From Acidobacteriaceae bacterium (lineage in GTDB: Bacteria; Acidobacteriota; Terriglobia; Terriglobales; Acidobacteriaceae): DNA of 10,251 nt. This document shows positions 1 through 5,511 of the stretch, piece by piece (the first letter of the stretch is position 1; the number at the start of each line of letters is the position of its first letter). A program made the translations under genes and the position numbers. The notes below the pieces were generated by a model. The model saw only the letters and a program-made list of their open reading frames with translations, searched no databases and was not told where the DNA came from. The stretch is taken from assembly GCA_025929125.1 (NCBI GenBank), contig JAICMT010000026.1, forward strand, positions 1 through 10,251, given 5' to 3'.

Positions 1-279
1 CAGCACTGCGGCGGCGAGTCCCGCCCGATCTTCGACTACGCCTTGGTTAATACAGCGCCAATCTCACCCACCCTGCTGACCCAGTACGCCCGCGAAGGCC
101 AGAGCCCGATCGAAGCGGACCTTGAGCGCATTCGGTCCCTCGGCGTCGAGCCAATTACCGGGAGCTTTGTCCACGAAGGGAACGTGCTGCGCCACGACTA
201 CGACCGGCTCGCGGAGTCGGTCTTGAGCTTGGCAGGGCACCCGCGAGTTGCCCCCACCCCCATCGTTAAGCATTGCTAA
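1..279 (+). CDS. yvcK: YvcK/CofD-like protein (gluconeogenesis factor family), 3' end only
   Basis: The frame is open from base 1 and stops with TAA at 277-279, so this is the last 92 residues of a gene beginning left of the window. The tail has the layout of the C-terminus of YvcK proteins, the CofD-like family: IFDYALVNTAPIS (a strand ending in Asn-Thr), then a helix with YAREGQSPIEAD, then 'LGVEPITGSFV' and the terminal 'RHDYDRLAESVL' helix. Family members bind UDP-sugars and are linked to cell-envelope and carbon-metabolism control in Bacillus and mycobacteria; they resemble the CofD 2-phospho-L-lactate transferase fold. The nucleotide-binding N-terminal part is not in view, so function cannot be tested here. 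The last residues (after about residue 82) are Pro/Val-rich and poorly conserved. No gene follows on the same strand before the mobile element. Confidence 0.83.
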   Translation, partial: QHCGGESRPIFDYALVNTAPISPTLLTQYAREGQSPIEADLERIRSLGVEPITGSFVHEGNVLRHDYDRLAESVLSLAGHPRVAPTPIVKHC

Positions 280-286
280 TTCAGCA

Positions 287-328
287 ATTTACGCGTAAAT
301 ATAAGAAGCATCGGTATTTACGGGTAAA
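287..328. promoter_or_regulatory. Pair of LacI-like operator palindromes
   Basis: A perfect 14-bp palindrome ATTTACGCGTAAAT (287-300) is followed by a near copy ATTTACGGGTAAA (316-328). The repeats start 29 bp apart, close to three helical turns, so both would face the same side of the DNA. An even palindrome with a central CG is typical of LacI/GalR-family operators; that assignment is inferred from the motif alone. The sites lie 8 and 37 bp after the yvcK-like stop codon, and no host gene starts to their right within the window. They could have served a promoter now separated from its target, or belong to a rightward transcript that ends up in the inserted element. Confidence 0.4.
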
Positions 329-377
329 AATTTGAATCTAAAGCAGTTGCGGGTTGCTCACGCGAATCGGCCTAGAT

Positions 378-428
378 GCATGCAAGCGGAGAGCCTTGAG
401 GTGATTTCGGCTCAATCTGCTTCCATGC
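378..428 (+). other. Imperfect hairpin in the yvcK 3' flank
   Basis: GCATG (378-382) pairs with CATGC (424-428), AAGC (384-387) with GCTT (419-422), and GAGCC (391-395) with GGCTC (409-413), around a 13-nt loop. There is one C/C mismatch and one asymmetric internal loop. No T-tract follows, so it is not a classical intrinsic terminator. It may still shape the 3' end of the yvcK-like transcript, and it ends 6 bp before the target duplication of the mobile element. Confidence 0.3.
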
Positions 429-433
429 ACCTG

Positions 434-441
434 AATTAATT
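434..441. repeat. Target-site duplication, left copy (AATTAATT)
   Basis: The 8 bp AATTAATT directly precede the left inverted repeat and recur directly after the right one. The target is itself palindromic, which blurs the ends by eye, but only the frame with repeats starting CAGGATT gives identical 8-bp direct flanks. Confidence 0.85.
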
Positions 442-466
442 CAGGATTATTCACTTGACCAAAGTT
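442..466 (+). repeat. Left terminal inverted repeat of the IS1595 element
   Basis: CAGGATTATTCACTTGAC (18 bp), then C where the right end has A, then AAAGTT. It matches the reverse complement of 2539-2563 at 24 of 25 positions. It contains TTGACC (455-460), resembling a -35 box pointing inward, but I see no convincing -10 at the right distance. Confidence 0.9.
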
Positions 467-482
467 CTGGCGGAGGTGTCCA

Positions 483-656
483 ATGACGCCTAAGCCGCAA
501 AAGAGGTCTTCTCCGGCTGACTGGAGGGTTGGAAACGTGACCGTATGCATAGCTGCCCTGGCCGAGGGCGGTGAAAAGATTGTGATGGCGTCCGACGCAA
601 GGGCGTCGTTTGGCGAATTCTCCTCTGATCGCGGCGTGCAAAAAACATTCCGCTAG
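483..656 (+). pseudogene. Proteasome/HslV-like Ntn hydrolase passenger, N-terminal fragment before a frameshift
   Basis: This 57-codon frame encodes the N-terminal catalytic part of a T1-type Ntn hydrolase and stops at TAG 654-656; the rest of the protein continues at -1 relative to this frame (see 674-1528). The break maps to the A6 run at 640-645; one extra A would join both parts into 348 residues. Two starts are possible: ATG 483 with GGAGG at 472-476, or GTG 537 with GGAGGG at 523-528. GTG 537 gives Met-Thr-Val-Cys-Ile-Ala-Ala-Leu, so Met removal would expose the catalytic Thr. ATG 483 would add an 18-residue propeptide-like stretch before that Val-Thr. Counting the Thr as 1, Asp19 (in MASDARAS) and Lys35 correspond to proteasome Asp17 and Lys33, with the same 16-residue spacing. 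Peptidase activity is inferred, not shown. Confidence 0.65.
640..645 (+). other. A6 run at the frameshift point
   Basis: The sequence GTG CAA AAA ACA (636-647) holds six A in a row. The upstream frame ends at TAG 654, while the conserved reading continues as CAA AAA AAC ATT CCG if one A is added. The AAA codon at 642-644 encodes the residue aligned with the proteasome catalytic Lys33. A lone tRNA-Lys slip from 642-644 to 641-643 keeps full pairing, but the neighbouring CAA codon would not re-pair, so this is not a canonical X XXY YYZ frameshift site. A simple loss of one A from A7, or transcriptional slippage, are the main explanations. Confidence 0.6.
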
Positions 657-673
657 GGAAGCGTTACGCCGCG

Positions 674-1528
674 ATGATGGCTGGTAATGATACTGGGTTT
701 GCAATTCCAACGATCCAGAGGATCCGTCAAGGGATGACGAACGATATGAGCGACCCGGACGACGTTGCGACCCTCTTCTATGAAGAGATGGCGAAAACGC
801 GGCAGATGAAGATCGAAGCCCGCATCTTGAAAAAATATGGGTTTACGACCGAATCGTTCATCGAGAAAGGGAAAGAATCGCTAACTGAACAGGCCTATTA
901 TGACCTGATATCCAGGATCGATAAGGAGGAATTGAGTCTATCGTTTTTGCTGGTTGGATTTGATGAAGACAAGAAGGGGCACCTTCGTGTGATAACTGCC
1001 GATGATCTGCCGCAGGACTACGACACTATCGGGTTTGCTGCTATAGGGAGCGGAGCATCTCCGGCCCTTAGTTCTCTAGCGTTTGCGATGGATCATTCCA
1101 AATTCAGTCGTTATTGCACGGAAATAGACGCCACGCATGCAGTTCTAGCTGCGAAGTTTATGGCGGAATCAGCGACAGACGTAGGACGAAGTACTTTCTA
1201 TGTATCGATTCATGCCGACAGAATCTCCCGCTTTATGGGCTCATTTGGCGCAATAGATACGATCCGTTCTATGTGGGAAAAAAGGGGAGCCCCACGACTG
1301 TCACGTGAAGTGGAAGCGATTATCGCGGATGTTTTATATGAGCCAGAGAAAGAGGACGGACGACCTCCGGCTGTCGTTCAGCGCATCCGTAACCATTCAA
1401 GTCCAGAGAGGCGGAAGTCCATCGATGCCTGGCTTGCTAGGCGGTCAGCTTCTCAAACGTCAGAGGATCAGCCGTCACCATGTGCCGCAGAGTATCAAGA
1501 AACAAATCCGCCCGACCGCGGCGATTGA
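674..1528 (+). CDS. Proteasome/HslV-like Ntn hydrolase passenger, main C-terminal part
   Basis: This 284-aa frame is open from 629, and 674 is its first ATG. It has only a weak purine stretch (AGGGAA, about 13 nt upstream), so independent initiation is doubtful. It reads as the continuation of the fragment at 483-656: translation just upstream gives PLGKRYAAMMAGND, matching the beta-strand after the catalytic Lys in proteasome subunits. Further on, AAIGSGASPALSSLAF (about residues 120-135) carries the Gly-Ser-Gly motif of T1 proteases. Between lies a charged helical insert, and a basic, Pro-rich tail follows residue 235. HslV is near 175 aa, so this protein is much longer and is not HslV itself; it resembles bacterial proteasome-like proteins of unknown role. 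Its base composition looks richer in A/T than the host genes. The last 92 bp overlap the transposase 3' end on the other strand. Confidence 0.7.
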   Translation: MMAGNDTGFAIPTIQRIRQGMTNDMSDPDDVATLFYEEMAKTRQMKIEARILKKYGFTTESFIEKGKESLTEQAYYDLISRIDKEELSLSFLLVGFDEDKKGHLRVITADDLPQDYDTIGFAAIGSGASPALSSLAFAMDHSKFSRYCTEIDATHAVLAAKFMAESATDVGRSTFYVSIHADRISRFMGSFGAIDTIRSMWEKRGAPRLSREVEAIIADVLYEPEKEDGRPPAVVQRIRNHSSPERRKSIDAWLARRSASQTSEDQPSPCAAEYQETNPPDRGD

Positions 1529-2357
1529 ATCGGAACGTCATTTCCTCAAGGTAGGCCGGAAGATGCTTTGCAGAGACCTTATGCCACGAACCAAGGATGC
1601 CACGCTTCAACAGCGAGAAAGCGGACTCAATACCGTTCGTGGTCACGTCCCCGTCAACGTAAACCTTCGCGCTGTGGTTCACCTTCTTGTGCTTCTCCGG
1701 GCTGACGCCAGCCTTCCGCATGGCACCGGGGTAGGAACTCCACTCGTCTGTCATGATGACCTCTACATCTTCACTGACGTTCTCCTTGATGTACTTCGCC
1801 AGTGTGCCGGACTTCACATCCTCAGCCTTGAAAAATCGCAACTCGCCCCCGCGCTGCTTGATGCCGACGACCGGAACCTTCTTGCTCTCGCTGTAGGGGA
1901 TGCGGCCAGCATGACCAGCGCGACTCCGTTCACGCCCCCCAATCCACGTCTCGTCCATCTCAAGAGTCCCGTCCAACATCGTCTTTTCTGCCGACCCCAT
2001 CGCCGCACGAATGCGATGGCAGAGATACCAGGCCGTCTTATAGGAGCCGCTGTGCTCTCCCCACAGCATCCGGCGCAACTGCATTGCGCTGACGCCCTTC
2101 TTCGATTCGCACATGATGTGGGTAGCGGCCAACCACTTGATAAGGGGCAGGTGAGAGTCATGGAAGATCGTTCCGCTCGTGACGGTGAACTGGTAGTCAC
2201 ACAGCTTGCAGTAAAGGATTTTCGGCGTCTTTTCGAGACGCACTACGGAGCTATGGCACCGGGGGCACTCCGGGCCAGCGGGCCAGCGCAGCCGCTCAAG
2301 AAGTTCCCGGCACGTCTCATCCGAAGAGAAGTTCGCGCAAAGATCAATCAACGTCAT
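1437..2357 (-). CDS. IS1595-family (ISXO2-like) DDE transposase
   Basis: This 306-aa protein moves the surrounding element by cut and joining at the terminal repeats. An N-terminal zinc ribbon (C31-x2-C34 and C50-x2-C53) precedes the ISXO2-like DDE domain. Visible catalytic positions are Asp135 in EMDETWIGG, Asp204 in IMTDEWSSY and Glu244 in TTNGIESAFSLLKRG, followed by the conserved KHLPAYLEEMTFRFNRR stretch. I chose the ATG at 2357: it has GGAG about 8 nt upstream and gives the usual MTLIDL-type N-terminus. The same frame extends to an ATG at 2447, but the 30 extra residues look unrelated to the family. A likely promoter sits in the right inverted repeat. Its 3' end overlaps the proteasome-like passenger by 92 bp. 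No break or missing motif is seen, so it may be active. Confidence 0.93.
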   Translation of the reverse strand: MTLIDLCANFSSDETCRELLERLRWPAGPECPRCHSSVVRLEKTPKILYCKLCDYQFTVTSGTIFHDSHLPLIKWLAATHIMCESKKGVSAMQLRRMLWGEHSGSYKTAWYLCHRIRAAMGSAEKTMLDGTLEMDETWIGGRERSRAGHAGRIPYSESKKVPVVGIKQRGGELRFFKAEDVKSGTLAKYIKENVSEDVEVIMTDEWSSYPGAMRKAGVSPEKHKKVNHSAKVYVDGDVTTNGIESAFSLLKRGILGSWHKVSAKHLPAYLEEMTFRFNRRGRADLFLDTLRHMVTADPLTFEKLTA

Positions 2358-2370
2358 CGGGAGGTCTCCA

Positions 2371-2502
2371 ATGGATGAAATGAGCAAGAAGCGGGAGCTT
2401 TCAAAGGTTCCGACGCGCAGACTTCTGGCAGCGGTGAAACAGAGCATCCGAAAGGAACTCCGTCCAACCGCGTCAGCCGGTAAACCAAAGAAAAAGAAGT
2501 GA
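2371..2502 (+). CDS. Small basic protein within the IS1595 element (43 aa, hypothetical)
   Basis: A 43-codon frame starts at ATG 2371 and stops at TGA 2500-2502. A strong Shine-Dalgarno GGGAGG (2359-2364) sits 6 nt upstream, similar in sequence and spacing to that before ATG 483 in the same element. The product is strongly basic: it starts MDEMSKKREL, has a helical middle (TRRLLAAVKQSIRKEL) and ends in GKPKKKK. Charge and size fit a nucleic-acid-binding helper, but I recognise no family. It is divergent from the transposase and starts 13 bp from its ATG, lying opposite the transposase leader. It could equally be a chance frame; the ribosome-binding site is the main argument for it. Confidence 0.45.
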   Translation: MDEMSKKRELSKVPTRRLLAAVKQSIRKELRPTASAGKPKKKK

Positions 2503-2523
2503 CTTGCCCATCCATGAGACGAG

Positions 2524-2550
2524 ATTATGCCCTCACCTAACTTTTGTCAA
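2524..2550 (-). promoter_or_regulatory. Likely transposase promoter in the right inverted repeat
   Basis: On the minus strand a consensus -35 TTGACA (2550-2545) lies inside the right terminal repeat, followed after 15 bp by CATAAT (2529-2524), five of six to the -10 consensus. The 15-bp spacer is shorter than the ideal 17. Transcription would run into the transposase, leaving a leader of roughly 160 nt before ATG 2357. A promoter within a terminal repeat is common in insertion sequences. Confidence 0.45.
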
Positions 2551-2563
2551 GTGAATAATCCTG
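2539..2563 (-). repeat. Right terminal inverted repeat of the IS1595 element
   Basis: Read on the minus strand from 2563 it begins CAGGATTATTCACTTGAC, then A, then AAAGTT, matching the left end with one mismatch. The matching stops beyond 2539. It overlaps the -35 box of the probable transposase promoter. Confidence 0.9.
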
Positions 2564-2571
2564 AATTAATT
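2564..2571. repeat. Target-site duplication, right copy (AATTAATT)
   Basis: Identical to 434-441 in direct orientation and abutting the right terminal repeat. Removing one copy and the element rejoins host sequence as GCACCTG-AATTAATT-ATACGAGG. Confidence 0.85.
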
Positions 2572-2637
2572 ATACGAGGCGTGTCAATCTGGTAGCGGCT
2601 GTTTCCGGAGATAACTGCCCTTTATTGAGCGCTTTAT

Positions 2638-5025
2638 TTAATACTTTCCGGCGGGTTCTCGGGCTGAAGGCTCGGCTGGCGGAAGATCCGGCAGCGAGGT
2701 TAGGGGAACGAGTTCCATGGGGAGTTGAGTATCTCCATGCCTGTGCTGGCGGATGCGACTCAGGTGCTCGCGGAGGCGCTGCTCGACCTCCGGACTGTGC
2801 GGGGTGGTGAGCAGGTGCTGGAGTTCCTCCAAGGCGAAGTGGACGACGTCGTGGTGGTGAATCTCTTCGGGGGCGAGGTCATCGCTCAATTCGAGCCAGA
2901 TTTTGTGCAGCAGGTCCACTTCATTGTGGGTGAGGTGAGGCGCGTGCGGTCCGAGGTAGGAGACATACTCCCGTCCGCCGGGGAAGCAGATGGTGAGAGT
3001 GAGCTGAGGGCGTGGTTCCTGGAGGTGCTCCCAGGCGAGACCAGCCAGACGTGCTTCTTCCGCGGCCGGCCGGTTCGGGGAGACGCAGAGCACCACCTCA
3101 GCTGCGTGAAGGCTTTGCGCCGACTTGAGGATGGCCTCCCATTTGTCGGTAGCGCCGGCGACGGCAAGGTGAATGCTCTTCCCTCTTTTCTCGGCGATGC
3201 CCAAGGCGCGAGTGAACAGGATCTGCTCCTCGGTACTGAAAAGCTGCTCGGGGGCCAGTTCATATTCGCCTCCTGACGCGCGGCCCAAGAAGCGCAGGTG
3301 CAGCGCTACTACGTCCTGCTTGCGTGGATCAATCCGATCCAGCGCAGCCGTGAGGTTGTAGAGGGTGTCGTAGTTGCGAACCATTACCAGAACACCACCG
3401 GGGCGAACATCGAGCGATTCGGGCGTGAGATCGTCTCCGGGGACGATGTTGAACTGGTCGAGTTCGGAATGCTGGCTCGCACGTTTCCGGGTGAGGAACT
3501 CGGAGACTTCAAAGATTGTGAAAAAAATGACAGTGAAGGCTATGCCCGAGATGGTCGCGACCTGCTTGGTAAACAGATTGATGGCGCAGAGTGCGGTGAG
3601 TGAGGCAGTGATGATGGCGAGTCCAAACGGAATCTCAATTTTGCCAATCCGGAAATTCAGTCCTACGCGGTACTCGCGCTTGCCGGGGTCCTTGTAGCGA
3701 AGGACGAGGACGGCGAGGCCCTTCATGGAGAAGCTCCACATGACGCCGAAGGCGTAAGCCTCACCTAGGACGAAGATATCGCCGCGGCTAAGCAGGATGG
3801 TGAAGAGCTGCAGGAGCACCACGAGGTTGAGGATGCGGTAAGAGGTGCCGAAGCGGCGGTGGGGCCTGCGGAACCACTCGGGCAGGATGCCATCCTCTGA
3901 GACTCTGTTGAGCACGCCATTGGAGCCGACGATGGCGGTATTTACGGCGCCGGCGAGCATGAGGACGCCGACGACGACAACGAAGGCGCGGAAGACGAGC
4001 CGCAGAGGAAGCGGTCCGACCATGTACATGGCGAGTCCGCCGATGGGGTTGTCCTGGAAGCTACCGCGGACCGAGTCGGGGATAATCATGACGGAGAAGA
4101 AGGCAACTCCGGCGGTGAAAACCAGGCTGTAGAGGAAGATTACGAGCGCGGATTTCTTGAGGTTGGGGAGCTTGGGGTGCTCGATCTCGCGGTAAACCTG
4201 GGCCATGGTCTCTTCCCCGCTCATAGCGAGGACGGAGTGGCCGAGACCGATGAGGATACCGATGAAGCCGACGGTACGAGGCAAGCTGCTGTGGCTCAGC
4301 CAGCCGAGCGCGCCGCCGTGATCCCCGGTTAGAAAGGTGATGTTGCGGAGATGGGGCAGCGGCGGAAGGTGTGCTCCCCTGACCACCAGCGTGTAGATAC
4401 ACCAGCCAACCATGAGCACCACCATGATCGTGGTGACATACATGATGCGGAGGGCCTTCTCACTCGATTCGGGGATGCCCTTGATGTTCTCCCACCAGAA
4501 GTAGAGGGTCACGAGAATGGCGACCATCGCAGCGCCTGCATTCATGGGAATGAGGATGTGCGAGTGCGCGTACTGCAGCAGCTCGTTCAGCAATCCCGTC
4601 AGGTAAAGGCCGGCGGAAACCCCACTGATGGGCCCGGTGAGAATGTAGTCGAACATGAGCGCCGAGACAGAGAACTTGGCGAGGGTCGAGCCCATGGCTT
4701 CCTTGACGACCCGGTACACGCCGCCGCGAACGAACATGCCGCAGCTCTCGATATAGAGCAGAGCCACGGCTCCGGCGAGCACCATGATGGCGAGGACAAA
4801 CCAGGGAGCGGTCTTGCCGATGAAGTGCTCCGATATGGCCCCCGCATAAAAGGCTGAGGAGCCCATATCGTTGAGTACGATCGCTGCGACGCGCCAGAAG
4901 GAAATGAAGGTGAGCATCGCACTGGACGCCACGAGCACGCGGGCCGCGGCATTGGGCGTGGGGGCAGAGGCTGAGTCGGCCTCGGAGCGCCGGCGAAATG
5001 TTTGAAGTACGTTCAAGTTGGCCAC
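2638..5025 (-). CDS. APC-superfamily amino-acid permease with C-terminal soluble domain
   Basis: This 795-aa inner-membrane protein begins with a short cytosolic head, then about 12 hydrophobic segments between residues 30 and 512. The segment GHSVLAMSGEETMAQVYREI (262-281) followed by EHPKLPNLKKS is the APC-family loop after transmembrane helix 6, so it probably takes up or exchanges amino acids or related amines; the substrate is unknown. Residues from about 540 form a soluble part with alternating strands and helices (GGVLVMVRNYD, DVVALHLRFL, SIHLAVAGAT, AEVVLCVSP), resembling the universal-stress-like tails of some long APC permeases. The His-rich segment EIHHHDVVHFALEEL (721-735) comes near the end and the last 40 residues are Pro-rich. 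The start is GTG 5025, with no clear ribosome-binding site; a better initiation signal lies at ATG 5068 in another frame. The stop is TAA, 66 bp from the mobile element. Confidence 0.85.
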   Translation of the reverse strand: MANLNVLQTFRRRSEADSASAPTPNAAARVLVASSAMLTFISFWRVAAIVLNDMGSSAFYAGAISEHFIGKTAPWFVLAIMVLAGAVALLYIESCGMFVRGGVYRVVKEAMGSTLAKFSVSALMFDYILTGPISGVSAGLYLTGLLNELLQYAHSHILIPMNAGAAMVAILVTLYFWWENIKGIPESSEKALRIMYVTTIMVVLMVGWCIYTLVVRGAHLPPLPHLRNITFLTGDHGGALGWLSHSSLPRTVGFIGILIGLGHSVLAMSGEETMAQVYREIEHPKLPNLKKSALVIFLYSLVFTAGVAFFSVMIIPDSVRGSFQDNPIGGLAMYMVGPLPLRLVFRAFVVVVGVLMLAGAVNTAIVGSNGVLNRVSEDGILPEWFRRPHRRFGTSYRILNLVVLLQLFTILLSRGDIFVLGEAYAFGVMWSFSMKGLAVLVLRYKDPGKREYRVGLNFRIGKIEIPFGLAIITASLTALCAINLFTKQVATISGIAFTVIFFTIFEVSEFLTRKRASQHSELDQFNIVPGDDLTPESLDVRPGGVLVMVRNYDTLYNLTAALDRIDPRKQDVVALHLRFLGRASGGEYELAPEQLFSTEEQILFTRALGIAEKRGKSIHLAVAGATDKWEAILKSAQSLHAAEVVLCVSPNRPAAEEARLAGLAWEHLQEPRPQLTLTICFPGGREYVSYLGPHAPHLTHNEVDLLHKIWLELSDDLAPEEIHHHDVVHFALEELQHLLTTPHSPEVEQRLREHLSRIRQHRHGDTQLPMELVPLTSLPDLPPAEPSAREPAGKY

Positions 5026-5511
5026 CGTTCGCGTTTCATGAAGAAACGGAATTGAACACCACTTTCATTTCACCTCTCTTTCGCATAAAGAATCAGTAAA
5101 AACCATCGGGAATGTGGGCGAGGGTGTCTCAATGGGGAAGTCACAGGCTACAGGGGACGTTCTATTTCCCTCTGTCACCCGCAGTTAATTCGGAGTGCTT
5201 GCACCTACATCACAGATGAAGATCAGTTCCACCCAATCCAACCGCGATGGGAGAGGCACCGTTATGATGAGCAGTAACTTCGGGCTTAGGATAAGCTGGC
5301 CGCTTCTGGGCCCATGGCGAACAGTCTCACCACCAGATAGATAATCCACTGCAAGGCCCAACAAAACACACTGTTTCTGGCACAGCAGGGTGGTGCCGCC
5401 TCATACTTCGAGCAGGCGACCGAAGAACTGGCCGAGGTGGCGGAACTGGTTCGCCGGCTGCTTAAGCCTGGACCGCGATGCGGCAACGGCTGAGAGCGAC
5501 GGAAAGGTGGC
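5026..5511. other. 486-bp intergenic region between DUF2076 gene and permease
   Basis: The right part is downstream of the DUF2076 gene and the left part is the permease leader. I see no tRNA, no repeat and no T-tract terminator. One stretch looks like decayed coding sequence: on the plus strand 5341-5493 stays open for 50 codons without a usual start, and its second half reads GAASYFEQATEELAEVAELV then RRLLKP, a regular amphipathic helix. A 26-codon frame at 5264-5344 (MMSSNFGLRI...) has no recognisable product. Both are probably non-functional. Confidence 0.4.
5036..5068 (-). CDS. Possible leader peptide before the permease (10 aa)
   Basis: On the minus strand GAGAGGTGAA precedes ATG 5068-5066, a strong Shine-Dalgarno match with close spacing. 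The frame reads MKVVFNSVSS and ends at TGA 5038-5036. That stop overlaps a second ATG (ATGA, 5039-5036) opening an eight-codon frame, MKRERWPT, which ends inside the permease. The permease GTG at 5025 is 43 nt from the first ATG, so it is one base out of frame with it. This may be a translated leader, or a sign that the permease start or the sequence is off by one base. The peptide itself is too short to recognise. Confidence 0.25.
   Translation of the reverse strand: MKVVFNSVSS

Larger units (their letters stand above)
442..2563. mobile_element. IS1595-family element with passenger genes
   Basis: The element is bounded by 25-bp terminal inverted repeats (442-466 and 2539-2563, one mismatch) and flanked on both sides by the 8-bp direct repeat AATTAATT (434-441, 2564-2571). 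An 8-bp duplication is the family's usual size. It holds a full-length ISXO2/IS1595-type transposase on the minus strand (2357-1437), plus plus-strand cargo: a proteasome-like gene in the left half and a 43-codon basic ORF near the right end. At 2122 bp it is about twice the size of a simple IS1595 element, in line with the known passenger-carrying members. Intact ends, duplication and transposase suggest a fairly recent insertion. It landed between the 3' ends of two convergent host genes, so no host coding sequence appears broken. Confidence 0.9.

Noticed and set aside
1305..2378. 357-codon plus-strand frame across the element
   Set aside because: It lies antisense to the transposase, whose zinc ribbon and DDE motifs are clear; the plus translation has no recognisable domain and is Arg/Pro/His-rich, as expected of a shadow.
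2569..2587. Minus-strand TATAAT (2574-2569) with TTGACA (2587-2582) outside the element
   Set aside because: The spacer is only 7 bp, so the two boxes cannot act as one sigma-70 promoter.
4351..4857. 168-codon plus-strand frame within the permease
   Set aside because: Antisense to membrane segments of the permease, His/Asp/Gly-rich with no family resemblance.
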